DNA from: Beijerinckiaceae bacterium RH AL1
Lineage (GTDB): Bacteria > Pseudomonadota > Alphaproteobacteria > Rhizobiales > Beijerinckiaceae
Direction: 5' to 3'
NCBI GenBank assembly: GCA_901457705.2
Contig: LR590083.2
Location: forward strand, 2,232,597 to 2,296,596
Length of the DNA: 64,000 nucleotides
The translations under genes were made by a program, and so were the position numbers. Below are positions 39,458-48,467 of the stretch, piece after piece. The notes beneath the pieces were generated by a model. That model saw only the letters and a program-made list of their open reading frames with translations, did no database searches and had not been told where the DNA came from. Position 1 is the first letter of the stretch. Each line of letters starts with the position of its first letter.

Positions 39458-40149
39458 ATGAATGACCTCACGACCCTGGCCATCCAGGGCCTTCAGATCG
39501 TCTGGATCAACGTCCTGTTGTCCGGCGACAATGCGGTCGTCATCGCGCTGGCCTGCCGCGGGCTCGACGAGCGTCAGCGCCGCTGGGCCATCCTCGGCGG
39601 ATCGGGCGCGGCGGTGCTGCTGCGCCTCGTCTTCTCGGTCTTCATCGTCGCGCTGCTGCAGCTCCCCTACCTCAAGCTGTTCAGCGGCGTGCTGCTGCTG
39701 TGGCTCGCCTTCGACCTGCTGCGCCAGGACGAGGACGAGAAGAACGTCAAGGCGACCGGCTCGATCTGGGGCGCGGTGCGCACCATCGCGCTCGCCGACG
39801 CGATCATGTCGCTCGACAACGTCGTGGCCGTCGCGGCGGCGGCCGACAACAACATCTGGCTCATCGCCTTCGGCATCGGGCTGTCGGTGCCGCTCATCGT
39901 CTTCGGCTCGACGCTGATGCTGCGGCTTCTGAAGCGCTTCCCGATCCTCGTGGTGTTCGGCGCCGCGCTGCTCGGCTGGGTCGCCGGCGAGATCATGGCG
40001 TCGGACCCCGCCCTGCCGAGCTGGCTCGGGCCGTTGCCGGAAAACGTCGATTTATGGGCCGCGGCGATCGGCGCCGTCCTGATCCTGGCGCTGGCCGGCG
40101 TGCTGCGGCTGATGCGCGGCCGCCCCCGAACGCGCCGGAGCACGCCTAG
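39458..40149 (+). CDS. TerC family membrane protein, frame probably disrupted near its end
   Basis: TerC-type integral membrane protein with about seven segments. The two conserved acidic motifs are LLSGDNAVVIALA and MSLDNVVAVAAAA, which are thought to act in metal ion (Mn or Ca) transport. As read, the frame does not stop where TerC proteins end but runs on to 40693 through Arg/Pro-rich residues antisense to sdhE and the next gene. If one C is added to the C5 run at 40123-40127 the protein ends ...GRPPNAPEHA at 40149 (230 aa), with its stop overlapping that of sdhE. The end given here assumes that repair. Confidence 0.8.
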
Positions 40150-40430
40150 CGAAACAGCGGCGCCGGATGCGTGTGGAACGTCCGGATCTTGTGCAGCACC
40201 GGGACGTCGTAGTCCGCCGGCACGGCCAGCTCGCCGGAGAGCCACGAGAAGACGTCGCGATCCGGCGCCTCCATCAGGCGCTCAAGATCGTCGACATCGC
40301 TGTCGGGCAGCGCGGCAAGCTCGATATCGCAAAAGCGACCCATCATCAGGTCCATCTCGCGGGTGCCCCTATGCCAGGCGCGGAACAGGAGACGGCGGCG
40401 GCGTGCGTCGAGGTTTTTGTCGGAGGTCAT
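40146..40430 (-). CDS. sdhE: Succinate dehydrogenase assembly factor 2 (FAD insertion)
   Basis: A 94-residue SdhE/Sdh5 protein. The motif RGTREMDLMMG at residues 21-31 contains the conserved RGxxE that contacts the flavoprotein, and the remainder is the expected small helical bundle. It promotes covalent FAD attachment to SdhA and related fumarate reductases. The sdh genes are not in the window. Its stop overlaps the presumed true stop of terC in a convergent arrangement, which supports the view that the longer terC frame is an artefact. Confidence 0.93.
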   Translation of the reverse strand: MTSDKNLDARRRRLLFRAWHRGTREMDLMMGRFCDIELAALPDSDVDDLERLMEAPDRDVFSWLSGELAVPADYDVPVLHKIRTFHTHPAPLFR

Positions 40431-40503
40431 TGCGACATCAGATAGACGCCCACGGCCTGCAGCGCGAGCCCCCTAAAGCGCCGCACGCGCACAGGGCTAC
40501 GCG

Positions 40504-41163
40504 TCAGCGATCCTGGGCGGCGAGATCGATGGCGCGCTCGCGGTCGAGCTCGGCCGCGACCGTCTGGCCCGTGCCGCGGCTCGTGCCGTCGGCGAATGTC
40601 GCGAACGCCTCGCGATACGCGACGAAGGCCTTCTGCGCTGCCTCGGTCCGAGCGCGGGCGGCATCGTCCTCGCGCGACAAGGTCGCCGCATAGGCGGTGT
40701 CGAGCGCCGAAGACGCGGAGCCGTCGACCGCGGCGGAGCGGCCGGTGCCGTCGACGACACGCTGCACCAGAGCGGCGAAATGTTGCGCGTGGCGGTCATC
40801 GTGGGCGTAGGCGGTCGCGGCGTCGCGCAGCTTCTGGAACGCCGTGCGCTGCGGCGCCGGCCACGGGGTCATCAGCTCGTTGAGCGCGATCTGGCGCGGC
40901 GTCTCCCGGTCGGCGGCGGAGGCGAAGGCCTCGTCGAGGAGGCGGTTCGCCTTGGCGTCATCGACCGCGACGGAGTGGCCAGCGTGGACTTTTACGGGCC
41001 CAGCGGTGGGCGTAAGCGGCCCGAAGTGGTCCGTGGGCAAGGACGTCCAGGTCTGCGCGAAGGCGTAGGGCGGAAGCCCGACGTCGGGCTGCGCCGCTCG
41101 TGCCGGTGACCCTGTGGGCGAGGCGATCGCGAAGGACGCGGCCGCGAGAAGAACAACACGCAT
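40504..41163 (-). CDS. Secreted protein of unknown function
   Basis: A 219-residue protein with a signal peptide (MRVVLLAAASFAIASPTGSPARA) and a helical, Ala/Asp-rich body without cysteines. Its middle has LMTPWPAPQRTAFQKLRDAATAYAHDD and a run of charged helices to the end. I recognise no family. The ATG at 41163 starts the signal peptide and follows GAGGGATA. It lies near another exported protein gene on the same strand, 103 bases downstream of it. Confidence 0.65.
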   Translation of the reverse strand: MRVVLLAAASFAIASPTGSPARAAQPDVGLPPYAFAQTWTSLPTDHFGPLTPTAGPVKVHAGHSVAVDDAKANRLLDEAFASAADRETPRQIALNELMTPWPAPQRTAFQKLRDAATAYAHDDRHAQHFAALVQRVVDGTGRSAAVDGSASSALDTAYAATLSREDDAARARTEAAQKAFVAYREAFATFADGTSRGTGQTVAAELDRERAIDLAAQDR

Positions 41164-41265
41164 CTCGACTATCCCTCTGGGCAGCCGGCCACGGAAAGTC
41201 TGGCGCAGGTGCATAACGTCCGGGACTGATGTTCGGTTCGCAGGCGCGTATCCGGCCGAGTGCGC

Positions 41266-42849
41266 TCAGCCGTTGGCAGCCAAAAACGCCTTCGCCGCGG
41301 CATCGCCGGGCCGCGTGTGATCGCCCTCCGCCGCCAGCGCGAGAAGCCTCGCGAAGGCATCGTGTGCGGCGGCCCGATCGCCGGTGGCCGTCGCCGCAAG
41401 CGCGATCCCGAGGATGGTGCGGTATCGGTTCGGCGCCAGCTTTGAGGATTCCCGATAGTCGGCCAGCGCCTCGGCGGGATGGCCCAAGGCCAGCTCCATG
41501 TCGGCTAGCGACTCGCGCATCGGGAGCAGCTTGTTCTCGAGGTAGATGTGCTTGCCGTGGCCGTCGTCCGCCGTCGCGGCGCGGTGCATCAGCGCCAACG
41601 CGGCGTCGGCCTTGCCCTGGGCCTTGAGACGCCAGGCCTCCGCGGCGTCGGCATAGATGTCGTCGGACTGCGCCCAGTATGCGCCGGCCGCCTCATCGAT
41701 CGGTCCCCGCAGCTGGCGAAGCGCCGCAATCTCGGTCGCGGCCTGCGCGGCGTCGCCTGCGCGCGCGGCGCCATAGGCCCGGGTGAAGCGCGCAAGCACC
41801 GCATTGAACATGTCGTTCGGCAGCGGCATCCGCGCCGCGTCGCGCCAGTCGCCGCGCTCCAGCGCATAGCGCGCGACGACGACGGTCGGCATCGCCTGCC
41901 CCGCGGCACGCATCGCCGACAGGTCCTCGCCGACGTGGCGATCCTGCGCCTTCTGCAATCGCGCGTAGGCGATGAAGTCGAAAGCGTGCTCGAAGACGAT
42001 GTCGCCCTTGATCGGATCGTGGGCCGAGGTCGGATCGGCGACGAACTCCGACTGCCGGTTCGCGGCGATCGACTTGTCCCATTCGCCGAGCATGCTCCAG
42101 ACATGCCCGGGCATGTGCTGGGCGTGGCTCGAGGCCGTCGCGAGGGTCGGATAGATTTCGGCGGCATGCACCGCCATCGGCGCCAGCGCGGGATAGTCGT
42201 AGGCGTGGATGAGATAGTGCGGCGCGCCCGGGTTCTCCGGATGCGACGCCATCACCTGCTGCAGGATGACGCCGGCGCGCTTCTGACGCGCATAATCCCT
42301 GTCGTTGAGATCCGCGCCCTCGATGATCGCGAGGCCGTCGAAGGCGGCGAGATCGGGATCGTCCGGGTAGGCCGCATGCAGCGCGTCCATCTTCGCTGCG
42401 TAGGCGCGCGCCCGGGAAAGAATGTCGGGGAAGCTGCCATAGTATTCGGCCATCGCGGCGATCAGGCCCTTCTCCCGCGGCGTGGCATGCGTCGCCGCCT
42501 GCTCGGCGCGCCGCACGTAAGCCCTGCCCGTGGCGATCTCCTTGTCCTCGAGCATGCCGCCGAGCGGGTTGCCGCGCGCCGCCATCGCAGCGCCCCACCA
42601 GGCGATCGCGCACCACTTGTCGTGCTTCAGCGGCTCGGCGAAGTCCGACGGCACGGCCTCGAAGGAATGCAGCTTGGCGATCGCCAGATCGAGCGACGCC
42701 TGCGCGGCCGGCGCGCAGCTGTTGGCGAAGTGGACGGTGCCGTAGGTGAGGCCCCCGCGCGCCTGTGCCGGTGCATGGCAGATGGGCGCGGCCGCCTCAG
42801 CCGGGAGCGCGGCGCAGATGAGAAGCACGGCAAGGCTGGTTGCACGCAT
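41266..42849 (-). CDS. Exported tetratricopeptide-repeat-like protein
   Basis: A 527-residue protein with a signal peptide ending AEAA|A. The body is alpha-helical with TPR-like pairs; clear helices include HPAEALADYRESSKLAPNRYRTILGIALAATATGDRAAAHDAFARLLALA near the end (only partly quoted). Two conserved-looking segments are KHDKWCAIAWWGAAMAARG and HAQHMPGHVWSMLGEWD. It resembles uncharacterised periplasmic TPR proteins of bacteria; there is no catalytic motif I can name. Likely a scaffold in the periplasm. Confidence 0.75.
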   Translation of the reverse strand: MRATSLAVLLICAALPAEAAAPICHAPAQARGGLTYGTVHFANSCAPAAQASLDLAIAKLHSFEAVPSDFAEPLKHDKWCAIAWWGAAMAARGNPLGGMLEDKEIATGRAYVRRAEQAATHATPREKGLIAAMAEYYGSFPDILSRARAYAAKMDALHAAYPDDPDLAAFDGLAIIEGADLNDRDYARQKRAGVILQQVMASHPENPGAPHYLIHAYDYPALAPMAVHAAEIYPTLATASSHAQHMPGHVWSMLGEWDKSIAANRQSEFVADPTSAHDPIKGDIVFEHAFDFIAYARLQKAQDRHVGEDLSAMRAAGQAMPTVVVARYALERGDWRDAARMPLPNDMFNAVLARFTRAYGAARAGDAAQAATEIAALRQLRGPIDEAAGAYWAQSDDIYADAAEAWRLKAQGKADAALALMHRAATADDGHGKHIYLENKLLPMRESLADMELALGHPAEALADYRESSKLAPNRYRTILGIALAATATGDRAAAHDAFARLLALAAEGDHTRPGDAAAKAFLAANG

Positions 42850-42892
42850 GGCGATCTCCCTCCGACAGGAACGTCGGAGAGCGCCGGATGGA

Positions 42893-43621
42893 TCAACCTG
42901 CGCTGATTAGTGCCAGCGCCGCGGCCGCGTCGAGGCGGCCGTCGTAGAGCGCGCGCCCGGTGATGGCGCCGTCGAGCCTCGCGCAGTCCGGCTGCAGCAG
43001 CCGGCGCACGTCGTCGAGCGAGGCAAGGCCGCCGGACGCGATGACCGGGATCGCCACCGCTTCGGCCAGCGCCAGCGTCGCCTCGATGTTGAGGCCGGCG
43101 AGCACGCCGTCGCGCGCGATGTCGGTGTAGATGATCGCCGCGACACCGGCATCCTCGAAGCGCCGCCCGAGCTCGACGGCGGAGAGCTCGGACCGTTCGG
43201 CCCAGCCCTCGACGGCGACGAAGCCGTCGCGCGCGTCGATGCCGACGGCCACCTTGCCGGGGTGCCTCTTCGCAGCCTCGCGGACGAAGGCGGGATCGCG
43301 CACCGCGGCGGTGCCGATGATGGTGCGCGCCACGCCCTTCGCGAGCCATGCCTCGAGCGTGGCCATGTCGCGGATGCCGCCGCCGAGCTGCACCGGCATG
43401 CGCACCGCGGCGAGGATGCGGTCGACGGCCTGCGCGTTCATCGGCTTGCCGGCGAAGGCGCCGTCGAGGTCGACGACATGGAGGTAGGTGAACCCCTGCC
43501 GCTCGAAGGTCGCGGCCTGTGCGGCGGGGTCGTCGTTGAAGACGGTGGCCTGCGCCATGTCGCCGAGCTTGAGGCGCACGCACTGGCCGCCCTTGAGGTC
43601 GATCGCAGGGTAGAGGATCAT
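42893..43621 (-). CDS. hisA: ProFAR isomerase (phosphoribosylformimino-AICAR ribotide isomerase)
   Basis: A 242-residue TIM barrel starting [17 protein letters not shown], with the first catalytic Asp in AIDLKGG and the second half repeat [12 protein letters not shown] carrying the other Asp. It performs the Amadori rearrangement of ProFAR in histidine synthesis. It is the last gene of hisB-DUF2628-hisH-hisA on the minus strand, 6 bases after hisH. hisF usually follows in relatives but is not present here; the next gene is the TPR protein. Confidence 0.96.
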   Translation of the reverse strand: MILYPAIDLKGGQCVRLKLGDMAQATVFNDDPAAQAATFERQGFTYLHVVDLDGAFAGKPMNAQAVDRILAAVRMPVQLGGGIRDMATLEAWLAKGVARTIIGTAAVRDPAFVREAAKRHPGKVAVGIDARDGFVAVEGWAERSELSAVELGRRFEDAGVAAIIYTDIARDGVLAGLNIEATLALAEAVAIPVIASGGLASLDDVRRLLQPDCARLDGAITGRALYDGRLDAAAALALISAG

Positions 43622-43627
43622 CGTGGC

Positions 43628-44275
43628 CTAGGGCGCCCAGCGCAAGAAGTTGGCGAGCAAGGCGAGGCCCAGGGCCTGGCTCTTCTCGGGATGGAACTGC
43701 GTGCCGACGATGGTGTCGCGCGCGACGACTGCCGTCACCGGGCCGCCGTAGTCGGTCTTCGCGACGGTGTCGGCCGCGTCGGCCGGACGAAAGCCGTAGG
43801 AATGGACGAAGTAGGCGTGCCAGCCGTCGGGCCCCGTCGGGATGCCGGCGAGGAGCGCGTGGTCTCGCGCGACGTCGAGCGTGTTCCAGCCCATGTGCGG
43901 GATCTTCAGCGACGCATCGTCCGGCGCGATGGCGGCGACATCGCCGTTTATCCAGCCGAGGCCGGCGTGCGTGCCGTGCTCGAGGCCGCGCGTCGCGAGC
44001 AGCTGCATGCCGACGCAGATGCCGAGGAACGGCCGGCCTTTTTCGCGCACGACATGCGTCAGCGCCTCGGTCATGCCGGGGACGGCATCGAGCCCGGCCT
44101 TGCAGTCGGCGAACGCGCCGACGCCCGGCAGCACGATGCGATCGGCGGCGGCGACGACATCGGGATCGGCGGTGAGGAAGACGGCGGCGCCGGTGCTCTC
44201 GCGCGAGGCCCGCTCCAGCGCCTTGGTCGCCGAGTGCAGGTTGCCGGAGCCGTAGTCGATGATCGCGACGCTCAC
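43628..44275 (-). CDS. hisH: Imidazole glycerol phosphate synthase, glutaminase subunit
   Basis: A 215-residue class I glutamine amidotransferase. GICVGMQLL with Cys87 is the nucleophile elbow; the His-Glu pair is in TQFHPEKSQ near the C-terminus; [11 protein letters not shown] is the oxyanion region. It feeds ammonia to HisF to make IGP and AICAR. The GTG start at 44275 overlaps the DUF2628 stop by 4 bases, indicating coupling. The partner hisF is outside the window. Confidence 0.96.
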   Translation of the reverse strand: MSVAIIDYGSGNLHSATKALERASRESTGAAVFLTADPDVVAAADRIVLPGVGAFADCKAGLDAVPGMTEALTHVVREKGRPFLGICVGMQLLATRGLEHGTHAGLGWINGDVAAIAPDDASLKIPHMGWNTLDVARDHALLAGIPTGPDGWHAYFVHSYGFRPADAADTVAKTDYGGPVTAVVARDTIVGTQFHPEKSQALGLALLANFLRWAP

Positions 44276-44646
44276 GCCGCGCCGCCCGCGTGACGCGCGT
44301 AGAAGATGGTCTCCGCCTCGGGACGGTCGCGCGCCTCGATGACGTCGGTGAGCGCCGCGCGGCGCGCGCCCTTGGCCTCGCGCAGGCGGTTGCCTTCGAG
44401 GCCGACGAATAGCCGCGCAAGCGCATCGAGCACGAGCAGCACCGGCGGCTCGACATGCGGGCGCACGAGCACGAGCACCAGAACCTCGAACGCGAGGTAG
44501 ATCGCCGTCGCAAGCCAGAGACGATGGTAGGCGAGCCACAACCAGCCGAAGACGAAGCCGCCCCAGGCGAAGCCGTCCTTGATGAAGTGCGCGCGCACCA
44601 GCGCCGCCGCGTCCGTGCCGCGGGCCTGAACGACGAACAAGGTCAC
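44272..44646 (-). CDS. DUF2628 membrane protein inside the his operon
   Basis: A 124-residue protein. A soluble start ([21 protein letters not shown]) is followed by two or three membrane segments ([25 protein letters not shown] and a second). The pattern [17 protein letters not shown] is typical of DUF2628. A GTG start at 44646 overlaps the hisB stop and its own stop overlaps hisH, so it is locked into the his operon by coupling at both ends. Function unknown; a role in histidine synthesis is not implied. Confidence 0.82.
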   Translation of the reverse strand: MTLFVVQARGTDAAALVRAHFIKDGFAWGGFVFGWLWLAYHRLWLATAIYLAFEVLVLVLVRPHVEPPVLLVLDALARLFVGLEGNRLREAKGARRAALTDVIEARDRPEAETIFYARHAGGAA

Positions 44647-45230
44647 AACGTGCCCTTCGTCGACGGAATCGCGCCCTGCTGGCGGGGATCGATGGCGATC
44701 GCCGCCTTCAGCGCCCGCGCCACCGCCTTGAAGCAGCTCTCGGCGATATGGTGCGCATTGGCGCCGTAGAAGGTCTCGATGTGCAGCGTCATCCCCGCGT
44801 TCATCGCGAAGGCCTGGAAGAACTCCCGCACCAGCTCCGTGTCGAACGTGCCGATCTTCTCGCGCGGGAACTCGGTGCGGAACACCAGAAACGGGCGGCC
44901 GGAGATGTCTATCGCCGCGCGCGACAGCGTCTCGTCCATGGGCAGCAAGGCGTCGGCGTAGCGGCTGATCCCGGCGCGGTCGCCCAGCGCCTGGCGTAGC
45001 GCCTGGCCGAGCGCGATGCCGACGTCCTCCACCGTGTGGTGATCGTCGATGTGCAGGTCGCCGACCGCCTTCACCTCGATGTCGACGAGCGAATGGCGGG
45101 CGAGCTGATCGAGCATGTGATCGAAGAAGCCGACGCCGGTCGCGCACGAGCTGCGGCCCGTGCCGTCGAGCGCGACGGTCACCTGGATCTTCGTCTCGTT
45201 GGTCTCGCGCGCGATCGTCGCGGTGCGCAT
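44643..45230 (-). CDS. hisB: Imidazoleglycerol-phosphate dehydratase
   Basis: A 195-residue monofunctional IGPD. The two manganese-binding His clusters are seen as [29 protein letters not shown] and the later [11 protein letters not shown]. It converts imidazoleglycerol phosphate to imidazoleacetol phosphate. Short length shows there is no fused histidinol phosphatase, as usual in alphaproteobacteria. The ATG at 45230 gives the normal MRTATIAR start; a TTG seven codons upstream is less likely. Confidence 0.96.
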   Translation of the reverse strand: MRTATIARETNETKIQVTVALDGTGRSSCATGVGFFDHMLDQLARHSLVDIEVKAVGDLHIDDHHTVEDVGIALGQALRQALGDRAGISRYADALLPMDETLSRAAIDISGRPFLVFRTEFPREKIGTFDTELVREFFQAFAMNAGMTLHIETFYGANAHHIAESCFKAVARALKAAIAIDPRQQGAIPSTKGTL

Positions 45231-45318
45231 GGGCGTGGCTCGGCGGAACAAGAAACGCGGCTTCTAGCAAGCCCTTGCAGGCTTTACCACTCGCGCCGTC
45301 GCGGCTGGTTAGCGGCGT

Positions 45319-45933
45319 CTACGGCGCGGTCGCCATCGCGACGCCGATCAGGCTGTCGCGCGTCACGAGGGTCGCCAGCTTGGCTTCGTCCCAGCCGTCT
45401 GTTCCCTCGGGCCGCATCGGCAGCACCATGTAGCGCATGTCGGCCGTGGAATCGTGGACGCGGAGGGCCATGCCCTCCGGCAGCACGAGGCCGAACTCGG
45501 CCAGCACGGCGCGGGGCTCGCGCACCGCACGGGCGCGGTAGGCGATGCCCTTGTACCAGGCCGGCGGCAGGCCGAGCAGGACGCGCGGGTAGCAGGAGCA
45601 CAGCGTGCAGACGATCATGTTGTGAACGTCCGGCGTGTTCTCCATCGTCAGCACGCGGTAGGGGCCGGCCTCGATTCCCATCTCCGCGGCGGCGGTCGCC
45701 GTGTTCTCCAGCAGCCGCGCCTTGAAGGCGGGATCGACCCAGGCGCGGGCGACGAGCCTGGCGCCGGTCGCCGGCGTGCGCGCCTCCATCGCCTCGACCT
45801 CGCGGCGCACGTCGTCCGCGGTGAACACGCCCTTCTCGATCAGAAGCTCGCGCAGGGCGATCTCCATGATCTGGTAGTGCGTCGGCGGGCCCTCAGGCTC
45901 CGCGTGATGATCGTGGTCGTGATCGTGGGTCAT
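45319..45933 (-). CDS. Nitrile hydratase alpha / thiocyanate hydrolase gamma-like subunit, cobalt type
   Basis: A 204-residue subunit with the claw motif V-C109-T-L-C112-S-C114-Y. The Thr in CTLCSC marks the cobalt form (iron enzymes have Ser); the cysteines are oxidised to sulfinate and sulfenate in the family. The N-terminus is a His/Asp-rich stretch (MTHDHDHDHH) that could bind cobalt. There is no signal peptide, so it should be cytosolic. It is the last gene of a four-gene run: cytochrome c, beta N-half, beta C-half, alpha. Whether the substrate is a nitrile or thiocyanate cannot be told from the motif. Confidence 0.88.
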   Translation of the reverse strand: MTHDHDHDHHAEPEGPPTHYQIMEIALRELLIEKGVFTADDVRREVEAMEARTPATGARLVARAWVDPAFKARLLENTATAAAEMGIEAGPYRVLTMENTPDVHNMIVCTLCSCYPRVLLGLPPAWYKGIAYRARAVREPRAVLAEFGLVLPEGMALRVHDSTADMRYMVLPMRPEGTDGWDEAKLATLVTRDSLIGVAMATAP

Positions 45934-45936
45934 CGG

Positions 45937-46221
45937 CTACCGCTCGGGCGCGAGCCAGTGATGGTAGAGCTCGATGTCGAGCGTGTCATCGGCAGGTCCG
46001 GCATAGCCCGGCCAGAGATCAGGCTGCTTGAAGCGGACGCGATAGAGCATCGACTTCGGCAGGCCGGCGCGGCGGTAGGCCAGTTCCTCTGGATTCGGAA
46101 AGGCGCCGAGCACCTGCGCGACCGTGCCGACATGGCCCTTGATGTAGTGCGGCGTGCGCACGTGACCCGGCTGCCAGGCATCGCGAACGGCGACACGGTC
46201 GCCGACGGCAAAGGCAGTCAT
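45937..46221 (-). CDS. Nitrile hydratase beta C-terminal half (SH3-like domain), separate gene
   Basis: A 94-residue protein equal to the C-terminal SH3-like domain of the NHase beta subunit: FAVGDRVAVRDAWQPGHVRTPHYIKGHVG, then YRVRFKQPDLWPG and LDIELYHHWL. It corresponds to the alpha subunit of thiocyanate hydrolase. The ATG at 46221 overlaps the stop of the beta N-half gene by 4 bases, and the alpha gene starts 3 bases after its stop. The split beta is also known from toyocamycin nitrile hydratase. Confidence 0.86.
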   Translation of the reverse strand: MTAFAVGDRVAVRDAWQPGHVRTPHYIKGHVGTVAQVLGAFPNPEELAYRRAGLPKSMLYRVRFKQPDLWPGYAGPADDTLDIELYHHWLAPER

Positions 46222-46538
46222 GCGCGCTGCTCGACCTCGGCCATGCGCCGGGACAACTCGTGCCCGGTAACGACGCCACGCTCGACCATCGCCGAGGTGA
46301 GGGCCGCGACCCAACGCTCGTAATAGCCGAGGGTCTCGTAGGCGCCGGGGCCGAGGCTCTCGATGCTGCGGCGCAGCTCGTCGACGACGAGCAGCCCGCG
46401 CTTCGAGAGCAGCATCATCATTGCGTCGACGCGCCGCTCCCACAGAGCGTGCTCGTGCTCGTCGCGCTCGACGACGCCGGCCGCTCTGCCGCCGACGTCG
46501 TGGGGGCCAATCGGGTGTGCGACCGGCCCCTCGCCCAT
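46218..46538 (-). CDS. Nitrile hydratase beta N-terminal half, separate gene
   Basis: A 106-residue helical protein matching the N-terminal domain of NHase beta: IGPHDVGGR, then HALWERRVDAMMMLLSKRG and YYERWVAALTSAMVERGVVTG. It corresponds to the beta subunit of thiocyanate hydrolase. NHase accessory proteins (activators) share this fold, so it could have a maturation role, but the HDVGG start favours a structural subunit. Its ATG shares one base with the cytochrome c stop (TGATG), so the enzyme genes are coupled to the cytochrome. Confidence 0.82.
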   Translation of the reverse strand: MGEGPVAHPIGPHDVGGRAAGVVERDEHEHALWERRVDAMMMLLSKRGLLVVDELRRSIESLGPGAYETLGYYERWVAALTSAMVERGVVTGHELSRRMAEVEQRA

Positions 46539-48097
46539 CAGTTCGGCTGCCCGTTCTTCTTGGCCTGCCCGTAGGTCAGCACCGCGAAGTCCCCCATCGC
46601 AACCGACTGCTTGGCGTCCGGCAGCTTCTTGGCGATCGGGCAGTAGGTGGCGATCAGCGCGTTCGTGATGTTGTCGGGGTTGGCCGAGGGCGCGCCCTTC
46701 TTGATGCCGGGCAGGATGTCGTCGATCGTTGGCAGCATGTTGGCGATGTCCATCTTCTCGAGCTTGGACGTCACATCAGCACTCTTGATCGCCTGGTCGA
46801 GCGTCTGGTCGGTGTAAGGAGCGCAGGGCTGCGGCCGGTTCATCGCCAGCATGGTCTGCGCCTTCTTGCGCAGCTCGGCCACCTCGCCCGGGCCGGCATT
46901 GGCCGGCGCCTGGTTACCCCAGTGCGAGCGCACGTAGTTGGTCGCGTCGGCGATCTCCTGGTCGCTCATCGTCGAGCCGTAGGCCGGCATCGGCGCAAGG
47001 CCGTTCGAGGCCTCGAGGCCGCCGAGCACCACGCGAATCACGTTCTCGGGCCCCTTCGACGTCACCGCGCCATTGCCGGCAAGCGGCGGGATCACGCCCG
47101 CCTGACCCTTGCCGTCCTGGCCATGGCAGGACGCGCAGTGCGTGATGTAGGCCGCCGCGTCGACATGCTCGGTCGGCTGGCCCGCGGACGACTCCGAATC
47201 CGAGATGGACTGCTTCGCCGCCGTCGACTTGAGATAAGCGGCGACGGCCTTCAGATCGTCATCGGTGAAGTGGCTCGTCGAATCGTAGATCGTCTCGTGC
47301 ATCGGGCCTAGCGCGACCGTCTTGCCGTCGGGCCGCATGCCGGTCTTCAGGTACGTGACGATGTCCTCGTTCTTCCACTTGCCGACGCCCTCGCGGCCGT
47401 CGGACGTGATGTTGGGCGCATACCAGCCGTCGATCTGACCGCCTTCCAGGCGACCGCTCCAAACGGAGGCGCCGAGGATGTTCGCCTTGTTGTGGCACTC
47501 GCCGCAGTGGCCGAGACCCTCGACGATGTAGGCGCCGCGATTGACCTCGGCCGAAGCCTTCGGATCCGGCTTGAAAGTGGCCTCCTTGAAGAAGGCGAGG
47601 CGCCAGCCGAACAGCGCGGTGCGGACGTTGAACGGGAACGCCATCTCGAGCGGCTTGCGCGGCGCGTGCACCGGCTTCAGCGTGCCGAGGTAGGCCTTGA
47701 TGGCCATTACGTCGTCCTTGGTGACCTTGGTGTACCAAGGGAACGGGAAGACAGGGTAGAGGTAGTGACCCTCGTTATCGATGCCGCGGTGGAAGGCGTC
47801 GTAGAACTGCGCGTCGGTCCAGGAGCCGATGCCGGTTTCCTTGTCGGGCGTGAGGTTCGGCGTCGAGATCTTGCCGACCGGCGTCGGCATGTACAGGCCG
47901 CCAGCGAAGGGCTGGCCGCCGGGCGCCGTGTGGCACGCCTTGCAGTCGCCCACGGTCGCTAGATATTCGCCTTTTTTGATGAGGTCCTGGTCGGCCGCGG
48001 CTGCCGGACCGGCAAGCGACGCGGATAGAAGCGGAAGAACCGCGAGGGAATAAAGGCCGCTACGAACGAACAACGCCCTCGAAATCTTCCTGCCCAT
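46538..48097 (-). CDS. Exported tri-haem cytochrome c
   Basis: A 519-residue periplasmic cytochrome with a signal peptide ending PAAA|A and three haem sites: CKACH at 52-56, CGECH at 198-202 and CASCH at 321-325. The layout matches the cytochrome subunit of membrane alcohol, aldehyde or gluconate dehydrogenases, but no dehydrogenase gene is adjacent. A C-terminal part of about 110 residues beyond the third haem domain, with two lone cysteines, is less familiar. The ATG at 48097 is preferred; a GTG four codons earlier is possible. It is directly coupled to the split nitrile hydratase genes, an odd pairing of a periplasmic electron carrier with a cytosolic hydratase. Confidence 0.88.
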   Translation of the reverse strand: MGRKISRALFVRSGLYSLAVLPLLSASLAGPAAAADQDLIKKGEYLATVGDCKACHTAPGGQPFAGGLYMPTPVGKISTPNLTPDKETGIGSWTDAQFYDAFHRGIDNEGHYLYPVFPFPWYTKVTKDDVMAIKAYLGTLKPVHAPRKPLEMAFPFNVRTALFGWRLAFFKEATFKPDPKASAEVNRGAYIVEGLGHCGECHNKANILGASVWSGRLEGGQIDGWYAPNITSDGREGVGKWKNEDIVTYLKTGMRPDGKTVALGPMHETIYDSTSHFTDDDLKAVAAYLKSTAAKQSISDSESSAGQPTEHVDAAAYITHCASCHGQDGKGQAGVIPPLAGNGAVTSKGPENVIRVVLGGLEASNGLAPMPAYGSTMSDQEIADATNYVRSHWGNQAPANAGPGEVAELRKKAQTMLAMNRPQPCAPYTDQTLDQAIKSADVTSKLEKMDIANMLPTIDDILPGIKKGAPSANPDNITNALIATYCPIAKKLPDAKQSVAMGDFAVLTYGQAKKNGQPN

Positions 48098-48213
48098 GAA
48101 ATCACCCACCGCTCGCCGAGACGCTGCCGCAACGCTTATCTTTTTCGAGCGGTTCCAGAAAGGGCGGACGCCGAATGGCCGGTCGGGTCATTTGCCGCAG
48201 GCGCGGGAGGCGC

Positions 48214-48435
48214 TCAGCGTTGGGCTTCGAACGACTGCGCATAGCCGCTCGAGGCGTCGGCGAGGTGCGCGCGCCCGGTCACGATCGCAAGGCTGAGCGG
48301 AACCGAGATCGCCGCCAGGAATAGAACGCCCCGAAGCACGCCGTCGCGATGCGCGCGACCGACCTGGGCCGGCGCTGCGGTGGGCGCGAAACGCTTGTTG
48401 GAGACGGATGCGTCGGACAGGAGAGACAAATGCAT
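48214..48435 (-). CDS. Small single-pass membrane protein
   Basis: A 73-residue protein with a polar start, one membrane segment (GVLFLAAISVPLSLAIVTG) and a short polar end. I recognise no family. It is believed real because an excellent promoter (48468-48496) lies about 32 bases upstream and GGGGATCG precedes the ATG. It is co-directional with the cytochrome c gene 116 bases downstream, so it may be the first gene of that transcript. It lacks the His pattern of cobalt transporter CbtB. Confidence 0.6.
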   Translation of the reverse strand: MHLSLLSDASVSNKRFAPTAAPAQVGRAHRDGVLRGVLFLAAISVPLSLAIVTGRAHLADASSGYAQSFEAQR

Positions 48436-48467
48436 GGCGATCCCCGCGTCATTAAAGCCACGCTTGA

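Noticed and set aside
40150-40693. C-terminal extension of TerC as a real domain
   Set aside because: Low-complexity residues antisense to sdhE and a signal-peptide gene; one added C gives a normal TerC end that meets the sdhE stop.
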